The position numbers and the translations under genes are program-made. A stretch of 64,000 nucleotides of DNA, taken from NCBI GenBank assembly GCA_037903475.1, contig JBAJFG010000331.1, forward strand, positions 1 to 64,000, written 5' to 3'. Positions 57,497 through 64,000 of this stretch are shown piece by piece (the first letter of the stretch is position 1; each line of letters starts with the position of its first letter). Source of the stretch: Ancylostoma caninum (taxonomy: Eukaryota > Nematoda > Chromadorea > Rhabditida > Ancylostomatidae). Under the pieces are notes generated by a model that worked only from the letters and a program-made list of their open reading frames with translations, was not told the DNA's origin and searched no databases.

Positions 57497-58020
57497 TACA
57501 GAGAGCGGCAAAAGTATTGTCCGCTTGAAAAGGCTCATGAGAACCTCAGTATTTGGAGTAGATGTGACGAGTTTCTTCACAGCATACAGAAAACAATATA
57601 GCGAACAATATGAGACTATGTCCGGTCAATTTTATCTCCATACTTGAGAGCAGCTCCAAGGAAAACACAAGGGGAGACCTAAGTGATGCGCCGTGAGGAC
57701 CATCGTCGATTTCATCCCTTGTTTCTTCTAAGCAATCGACACGCAATCCCATGATGTGGTGCGGTGTAGCACATGCCTGCTCCTTCAAAGCGCCCATGCG
57801 GTGCAACCCAACTGTTCGAAACTGGAGGAGTACGGTGGTCGCTAATTTGGAACTGGAGAGTCCACGAATGACTTCTTGTGCAAAACCCTTTCGCTGTCTT
57901 TACTTTGTAAGCTATACTAAAATCTTCTCAGAAAAGGAACCGCCCACTTCTAAACCTATGAGCAATCCTACGGGAAGTGGTTCTGCCGAATATCCTTTTT
58001 CGGTGCACCAGCCAATTTAA
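57497..58020 (-). mobile_element. Truncated second copy of Tc1-type ORF element
   Basis: Starts GAGCGGCAAAAGTATTGTCCG, a decayed version of the 33950 end, then collinear with 35003-35470. It lacks the 1-kb insert found at 33984. The right end is missing. Confidence 0.7.
57546..57890 (-). CDS. Conserved ORF of unknown function, copy 2
   Basis: Minus-strand frame: GFAQEVIRGLSSSKLATTVL, LKEQACATPHHIMGLRVDCL, EETRDEIDDGPHGA, HSLILFAILFSVCCEETRHI. Collinear with 35014-35358 at high similarity and without stops in the shared part. Not recognised. Either a gene exon spread by the element or a decayed host paralogue. Confidence 0.42.
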   Translation of the reverse strand, partial: KGFAQEVIRGLSSSKLATTVLLQFRTVGLHRMGALKEQACATPHHIMGLRVDCLEETRDEIDDGPHGASLRSPLVFSLELLSSMEIKLTGHSLILFAILFSVCCEETRHIYSKY

Positions 58021-59590
58021 AAAACCGTAACCTTAGCAACCTTAGTGATGTGCTTAAGTTTTGTACACAGAAAATAGAGAAATTCTTGAAAATGGTAAAC
58101 ACTTGACTCAATTCCTGTACGAACCGTACTGACATGGATTACTTCTACATGTTCACATCCCATCTCAGGTTCGTCCTCCATTGCACTAATTCAGCAAGTT
58201 CTACTTCTGTTTTTCACCAACACCATTATCCTAATCCGAAATCCACAGTCTAACCGTGCCCTCCGTCCTTTCGCTGCAGTAGTCAAACACCGAAATTCGA
58301 CTCCATTGAACTGTTTATCCACACCTTTGTTTTAAAGACAGCACTCAACAAAAAAACGTTGTCGATTTTTTCATGAAATTCTACTCTGGAGGCTACTCTT
58401 ATGCCCATAGTAGAGGAAAGACCATCAAAAAAGGCTACGTTTGCAAGAAATACTAGGTTGTACTTTGCCAATACATGTCCATTTGTACGAGATCTATCGC
58501 CTGAGATGGGTGCGACCGCCGAGGTGCAGGAAGGATTACCGTTATCCGAAAATACTGATCGATCCTGTGTCAGCTGAAAACACATCCGCACTCTATCAGA
58601 GAGAATGGGGCAGAAGGGGCAGAGTTGAGCATGATGGGTGCATTTGAACATGCGTACAAGTTTTATTACTCGAGTAACTGCAGGATTCGGAGTGATTCCT
58701 TTTGCAGTTACACTTGAATTGACGGCTCCTTTAAAATGAGCACAAATGCGAGAGAACTTTTTTCAGCGTGAAGCTGCCTTTAATTCAAGCTGCCTTGTGA
58801 AAAACACCTTAACCGTTGGGGCAATTCACATTTTATGGAAATCACGGAAAGATAAAACTGTTGCGTCTCTCGAGTAGACGTCTTGTTCGTTTCAGAGGCC
58901 AGTATTTTATCATAAATGTCGCAAGTTCACCTTTTGATCAATCCAAACGCTATAAGCACTGTCGCATCACAGAAGGCAATCAATACTCTCTGAATTCTTC
59001 TCCTCAGAAAAAATGTTCGCTCCAACTTGCTTCAGCTCGGTTGCACACTCCGGCTACAAATTTTACCTGGTGCGTTCAAATCATTTAGGTTGAATCTTCA
59101 AATCGTATAATCACCCGTCCTGCTAATAATCAAAAATTCAACAGTGGTATGAGAAGTTCAATACAGTCAAGTCAAAACAAATACTACAAATGACAGTGTC
59201 ATTGACCACTGTGACATGCGACTATTAATCAAGTTGTAAACACCCATCTGAATCCAACTGGTCCCTCTGAGAGAATCTTTTCCAAGCAATTGAAGACGAA
59301 GCAACCGAAGCAATTGAAGACGATGCAATGCATAAGAATATCTCCACCTTGCATCCGGAGTGAACCTCTGCATGGTGCGACATATGTCTTTCTTTATATT
59401 ATCATGGAACACCTCATGGCTGTCCCGTAACCAGTGGAATTATTGCTCCTTCGCAAATCACAAGACAAGAATATTTTATGCCATTCTGCTCATCCAAAAC
59501 AAGGCACACAATCCCTCACGTACTCCGTGCAGCTCAGCTCTCGTGTTAGTGGTGTAAACATACAGTATCAATTGTAATAGTGGCACAACA
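58021..59590. other. Unannotated stretch
   Basis: A 122-codon minus-strand frame (58283-58651) with an acceptable codon pattern has no recognised domain or clear splice sites; otherwise nothing seen. Confidence 0.35.
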
Positions 59591-59963
59591 GTGTTTTTCT
59601 CTTTCATAAGATGCCCCATGATTCAAGTTCCGCTTCAAGCAGCTCCTGATGGTTTCATTACGTCCTGCTCCACTATGTTCCTCTCATCTCAATGGATCCA
59701 GCCCGTGAGCATCTCACGCAATGCGGGTTCCCCTTCGACCATCTCAGCTCCGGAAACCACCTCCTCTATCTCAAAATTCGAGGCGCCGGTGAACCCGCCC
59801 ACTTTTGGCTGATGCAGGCTTTCGGCAGGTAGGTGGAGCAGGAATACTTGCTGAAGGTGCGGATAGGAGCAGAAAAACCTGCTGTGGACGCGCATGAGGC
59901 AGGGGATATGCAGGTTAACCTGCGCCCTCTTTTTTTTTCTTTTGCCACGTGGCACCCGAAGTG

Positions 59964-59970
59964 TATATAA
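59964..59970 (+). promoter_or_regulatory. TATA box
   Basis: GTATATAAGCCGG in a GC-richer context, with CACGTGG about 15 bp upstream. About 26 bp downstream starts a perfect hairpin, so a transcription start near 59990-59996 is plausible. Confidence 0.4.
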
Positions 59971-59995
59971 GCCGGCAGACAGCTGTGAAAGCTTA

Positions 59996-60100
59996 GTCTA
60001 GTCTCCGCTCTGGCGGAGACTAGACGAGCCCTACGGGACTTGTCTGGCCAACTGAGGCCCGGTTGAAACGGTTGCCCAGTGTACCATTTGGCCAGACAAG
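59996..60100 (+). ncRNA. Candidate structured RNA with two strong hairpins
   Basis: Hairpin 1: 13-bp perfect stem GTCTAGTCTCCGC / GCGGAGACTAGAC closed by TCTG (59996-60025). Hairpin 2: 11-bp perfect stem CTTGTCTGGCC / GGCCAGACAAG (60039-60049 with 60090-60100) enclosing a GC-rich loop with GGCCCGGTTGAAACGGTTG. It lies just downstream of a TATA box. It does not match tRNA, snRNA or spliced-leader RNA that I know. It may simply be part of the surrounding repeat. Confidence 0.3.
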
Positions 60101-60599
60101 ATGCGTGGGATGTGGTCGCGTGCCGACGCGGTGCGGACGGGAAAATCCGCCTTGCCGCAGATGTCCGGCTCGTCGAGCGCTGGTGCAGGGAGCACAGACA
60201 TGCCCGGCAAACTCATTCTTGAACTATTTTTATAGTCACCGGTTGCAACAGAACATGACCTGCCTTAATCCTGCTATACCTGCAGCAGCAGGATCACAGC
60301 AGGTCAAATGCAGGATAAGGCGCGAGTAACGGCGGAATAGGCGCGCCAACTCCGCCCACTTTTGCGTTGTCCCGCAGGTGTCATGCCGCGAGAAACGGTG
60401 TGGACCGGCGCTCCAAACGCCCGAATGTCTGAGATGCCGCACTGCGGGATCACTATTACCTTCACGTAATGGTGAATGTGAATCCTGGCTTGGCTTGGAA
60501 CAACCCTTGCGTAGCTGCATTCTGGGTGTTTGCAGCAGCGGGGGGAGGGGGGGGGGGACGAAGATAAGTTCGTAAGCTTTTGTCACTATTTCTCCTCTC

Positions 60600-61405
60600 T
60601 GTTTCTCCTCGAAATCCCCATGAGATACAGGTTTCCTCCGAGCTCCTCAACTCGGAACATCCCCTGCTTAAAGTGGTTATAAGGCGCGGGCTCCCTATGG
60701 CCTTCCCAACTCCGAGGATCCCCTCTTTGAAGTAGTTATGAGACGCGGGTTCCCTACGGCCTTCTTAACCCCGAGAAACCCCTCCTCGAAATCCTCAGGC
60801 GATGCGGGTTCCCTCCGACTTCGTCAACTCGGAGGATCCCCTCCTTAATGTAGTTATTAGGCATGGGTACCCCTCGGTTGTATCCGATCCGTCCGCTCAT
60901 CAGAACTCGTCCGCGTTGCAGCCTCCGACCTCTTTCAAGTGAGGTCCGATCTCGTCCGAGCAGAGTCCGATCTCGGCCGAGCAAAGTCCTGTTCATGCAC
61001 TCTGATATGGTATAAGGCACCGGTCAAATACTCCATGCTGTCTGAGACATCTGAGATAATTAATGTAACGCGAACGCGCGTGCGGCAGTTGTGCTGGCAA
61101 CCTTAGACGGAGGTCCCATAGATGCGCATCCCACATAGGTCCTTGTGAACTAATCACACCTTCGCCAGAAGCCAGAAGCCATTTTCTCTGATAACCGTGC
61201 AGCACAAACGTTCGAACGGCGTAATGGTTCGAGTAGAAACCCTAGCACCAACTATTCCCAGTTGCAGGCATCCTCCCCTCGATTGCTGCTTAAGCTTTCG
61301 TCCCTTTAGCAGCATTTGAGCGTGGTGGCAGCAACTGGCAACAAGTGCTGCTAAAGTTTCTACTCGAACTATTACGCCGTTTGGGCTCCGTTCGTGCTGC
61401 ATATT
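60600..61405 (+). mobile_element. Second-type composite element (short array plus foldback)
   Basis: About five units of the GGATCCCCTCCTCGAAATCC minisatellite (60600-60860), then a spacer with GATCTCGTCCGAGCA repeats (about 60940-60990), then a foldback arm at 61185-61405 (GTGCAGCACAAACGTTCGAA...GGTTCGAGTAGAAAC mirrored to GTTTCTACTCGAACTATTAC). This parallels 9440-11552 with far fewer units. A lone unit-like segment lies at about 59710-59765. Confidence 0.68.
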
Positions 61406-62083
61406 TAACGTTGTCCTTAGAGCATGAAAGGATGCACACATGGACGTACATGTACAGGGTGCGCCATAAGTTCTTGTACACCATGTTTAGTACTACCATA
61501 GCAGCGAATTCAATGTAATGGCATGACCTCTTTGGTCACACTAAGCCAACTCAATAGCAACTTAAATAACCTATAAAATCAGGAATTCGTCAACATATGC
61601 TTTCGTAACAGCTCAAAGTCGATAGGGAGGCGAACCCACACGGTGGTGTTTTTTGTCTGAATCCTTCCAAACTTTTCCTCAGCATCATGAAACGAGCCCC
61701 AACTTTTGTATAATGTAGCTCTCGATTTGCCCTCTAACATAGTTAGCATGCAAAAGTCCATCGGATTCAGATTAGTGCTACGTGAAAGGTAGATGTCAGC
61801 ACAGGATTCCCTCCGCACACTACTCCAGTAGACGCACTTGCTCCATGAGCAAATTTTGAGTCTTACTGAATCGTCACGTTTGGGCTTTGCAATATGAATT
61901 TAATGCAGCAATGTCTCTTCTCACCCAAAATGCTGTTGAAATAAGACTGAGCGCTACGATGATGTTGTGAACCACGAAAATCTGATAAAATTTGCTCTAA
62001 CCTAGCATCTTTTTAAAAAACATGATGATATTCTTGAAGGAAGAGCGAAAACGGAATTCTGTTCCCACTCGAGAATTCTATTA

Positions 62084-63317
62084 GGTTGTTGAGAAAGTTT
62101 CCCGCCACTATTCGATCTTTTTTTCAATTTTATTTTTTCATTCAATACAGCTGATATTTAATGCACATATGAACCATTATTATCTACAACATATTGCCAT
62201 TTAATCGGCAATTGTGGATTCCGCTTGCATAGAAATTCTTAGATTTTGATGCGAGAAACTCGCCGAGCCACTTTTAAGTTGTTCAAATCGTCGAACTTCC
62301 TGTCTCTCAGGTGATTGGATAACGACAAGAAAAGATGGTAGTCTGTGGGCGCTAGATCTGGTGATTATAGTGGGTGGGCTAGAATATGCCATGCTAAGCT
62401 CTGCAGTTTTTGTTGGGTCTCTCTCGCAATGTGTGGACGAGCGTTGTCATGTAAGAAGTAAACTTTGTCTTGTTTCCGACGAAGAGCCGCAGCGACGCAA
62501 TCCAGTTGCCTACAGTAGATTTCGGCGGAGACCGTAGAGTTTGTTGGTAACAGCTCTCAGTGAATGATTCCTTTGCAGTTCCACCAAACAATGAGCATTA
62601 CCTTCTGAGAGTGTAGTTCTGTTTGCGGCGTTGGGATCCCAGGTCCGTCGCGTCCGAGCCACTGGCTCTTCCTCGTGTGGTTTGCGTAGAGGACCCACTT
62701 CTCATCACCGGCAACTAAGTAGTCCAGCCAGGTGAAAGTCCTTCGAAAAGTGAAAAGGTTTACGCATGCATCTCTGCGCACCTGGAGCTGGCGACTACTC
62801 AGATCGTGAGGTATCCATGCGCCGTACTTCCACGTCTTTCCGGCGCTGCGCAGGTGAACGGCCACAGTATTGTAATGACACCGGAGTTCATCTGCCAGTT
62901 CACGGGAGTCGCGGCGGGGATCCTCTTCAATTAGCTCTAGGAGTCGCTCCTGATCTACTTCAACTGGTCGACAAGATCGTGGCCTATAACTCAAGTCAAA
63001 ATCACCATTTTTGAACTTCCGAAACCAAACTTTGGCCGTGTCGTAGGAGACAGTTGAGTGACCCATGGCATCACATATGTTTTTTGTCGCATCTCTTGTA
63101 CTGCTGTTTTTTCTGAATTCGTAAAGCAGAAGGAGTCGAACCTGCTTCGAGTCTAGGACGATTTCTTCGGCCATAATTCCACCCGAAAGTCAAGAGAAGA
63201 AAGGTGTAAGTAATCCATTGACCAACCTTTATATACGTTTCGGATAGGAAGATCCAAACAATCCTGAGGAAACATGTAAGATTTCGAAGCGAGTGGCGGG
63301 AAACTTTCGCTACAACC
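62084..63317 (-). mobile_element. Mariner element nested in Tc1-like element
   Basis: 1234 bp between TA dinucleotides, with about 27-bp ends GGTTGT(T/A)G(A/C)GAAAGTTTCCCGCCACT. Full-length size. Contains one transposase reading frame on the minus strand. Reminiscent of hookworm mariner (bandit-type) elements described from Ancylostoma; the subfamily was not verified. Confidence 0.9.
62158..63174 (-). pseudogene. Mariner transposase, 338 codons with three stops
   Basis: Cut-and-paste DD34D transposase. From ATG 63172-63174 the frame runs 338 codons to TAA 62158-62160 with no frameshift. HTH region at residues about 12-60, with WFRKFKNGDFDL; linker KTWKYGAWIPHDL 113-125; first Asp in AGDEKWV (D157), second in HDNARPH (D243), third in APTDYH (D278, 34 residues between). 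The C-terminus KWQYVVDNNGSYV is intact. In-frame stops at codons 206 (TGA, 62557-62559), 270 (TAA, 62365-62367) and 312 (TAA, 62239-62241). A recent but inactive copy. Confidence 0.9.
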
Positions 63318-63606
63318 TAATGCAATGCTTTTCACATCTGCTACATTCTTCTCATGAGGATAGAACGGCTCTGCCCTGAAAAATGACTCCAGTTCTAAGA
63401 TGATATCATTGCTCCGTGCCGCGATGGGTGCGTCTCCCATCCGACTTTGAGCTGCTACAAAAGTAATTGAGGACATATTCCCGATCTGCTAGGTTACATG
63501 AGTTACTATTGAGTTGACTTGTGGCAATAGAGGTCATGCCATTGCGTTGAATTCCGCTGCTGTGGTGGTACTAAATATACTGTGCAAGTATTTATGGCGC
63601 GCACTG

Positions 63607-63945
63607 TACAAATGACTCAACGATAAAACTACAATCACTAGAATTTCATGATCTGCCGTTAAAACAGTTTTCCCCAACGCCTTTCCCCCTCCATGTCGTT
63701 ATCCCCAACAAGCAGATCATTTCTTGCCATGTTAGAGATGACTAAAGACAATGTTCAACCATGATACGCAGCTACGTGTAACATGTGAATCAGTGATCTT
63801 CTAGTTGGAGATAATGAGGTGGAGGAGGATAGGCGTTGCGGAAATCCCTCCGGCTCAAACTACTGCACCATACAATGCGTGCAAACAGCAAAAACAGGAG
63901 TAAAATTGGCATATCACGGAACACTACTCTCGAAATTCCCTTTTG
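63607..63945. other. Unannotated stretch
   Basis: Nothing recognised. Confidence 0.4.
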
Positions 63946-64000
63946 CGCACCTTGGACGAGATCGAACTCCACTCGGACGAGATCGAACTCCGCTCGGACA
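63946..64000. repeat. CTCGGACGAGATCGAACTC tandem repeat at right edge
   Basis: Two and a half copies of a 22-bp unit (GACGAGATCGAACTCC(A/G)CTCG) run off the window. The inverse motif appears at about 60940-60990 inside the composite element, so another such element may begin here. Confidence 0.6.

Larger units (their letters stand above)
61455..63606 (-). mobile_element. Tc1-like element with ~105-bp terminal repeats, split by mariner
   Basis: TA-flanked. Left CAGGGTGCGCCATAAGTTCTTG...GGCATGACCTCTTTGG...CAACTCAATAGCAAC and right inverse CAGTGCGCGCCATAAATACTTG...GGCATGACCTCTATTG...CAACTCAATAGTAAC remain alignable for about 105 bp. Minus-strand LNPMDFCMLTMLEGKSRA (61579-61818) looks like the C-terminal NPxDF...W region of a Tc1/maT-type transposase. 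The rest of the gene is deleted or displaced by the mariner at 62084-63317. Confidence 0.75.

Noticed and set aside
58283..58651. 122-codon minus-strand ORF as a gene
   Set aside because: No recognisable domain, no convincing acceptor or donor, and a sequence start in poor context; left unannotated.

Overview
The window looks like nuclear DNA of a strongylid (clade V) nematode, most likely a hookworm-type parasite (Ancylostoma/Necator group). The genus is an inference. The basis is short worm-type acceptors (TTTTCAG, TTTTTAG), one gene spread over 20 kb with introns packed with transposons, many mariner/Tc1 remnants, and dispersed 60-bp minisatellite elements. No prokaryotic operons, rRNA, CRISPR or intact virus were seen.

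The only gene I can reconstruct with confidence lies on the + strand from 24798 to 45426. Eleven exons join in frame, with every junction GT-AG, into a protein of 407 residues (415 if the upstream ATG is used). It is a membrane short-chain dehydrogenase/reductase of the SDR16C / 17-beta-HSD11 / retinol-dehydrogenase type. Its C-terminal extension resembles TMEM254 (DUF4499). All catalytic motifs are present. Its introns hold most of the mobile DNA of the middle third.

Left part (1-24.8 kb): TTCGAA minisatellites; a decayed LTR-retrotransposon gag-protease region; a foldback element; a MULE transposase pseudogene that keeps an intron; two copies (A at 6.8-8.6 kb, B at 13.1-14.6 kb) of a composite element built around a 60-bp tandem repeat; an unrelated second 60-bp repeat array ending in a foldback (9.4-11.55 kb); small MITEs; a 0.9-kb purine-rich tract; and a perfect 52-nt palindrome.

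Middle (introns of the SDR gene): a foldback element with tRNA-like arms; three hAT-like MITEs; a Penelope-like reverse-transcriptase fragment; composite element C, which together with a MITE interrupts a (TA)n microsatellite; and a Tc1-type element that carries a conserved non-transposase ORF and is itself interrupted by a 1-kb insertion with a 9-bp target duplication.

Right part (45.4-64 kb): at least six mariner-family copies or fragments (one a near-complete 338-codon transposase with three stops, inserted inside a Tc1-like element; another an inverted duplication), a MITE with perfect 27-bp ends, a second copy of the conserved ORF, and a TATA box followed by two strong hairpins. A few further single exons are proposed at low confidence. 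All family assignments come from motifs read by eye; no database search was possible.
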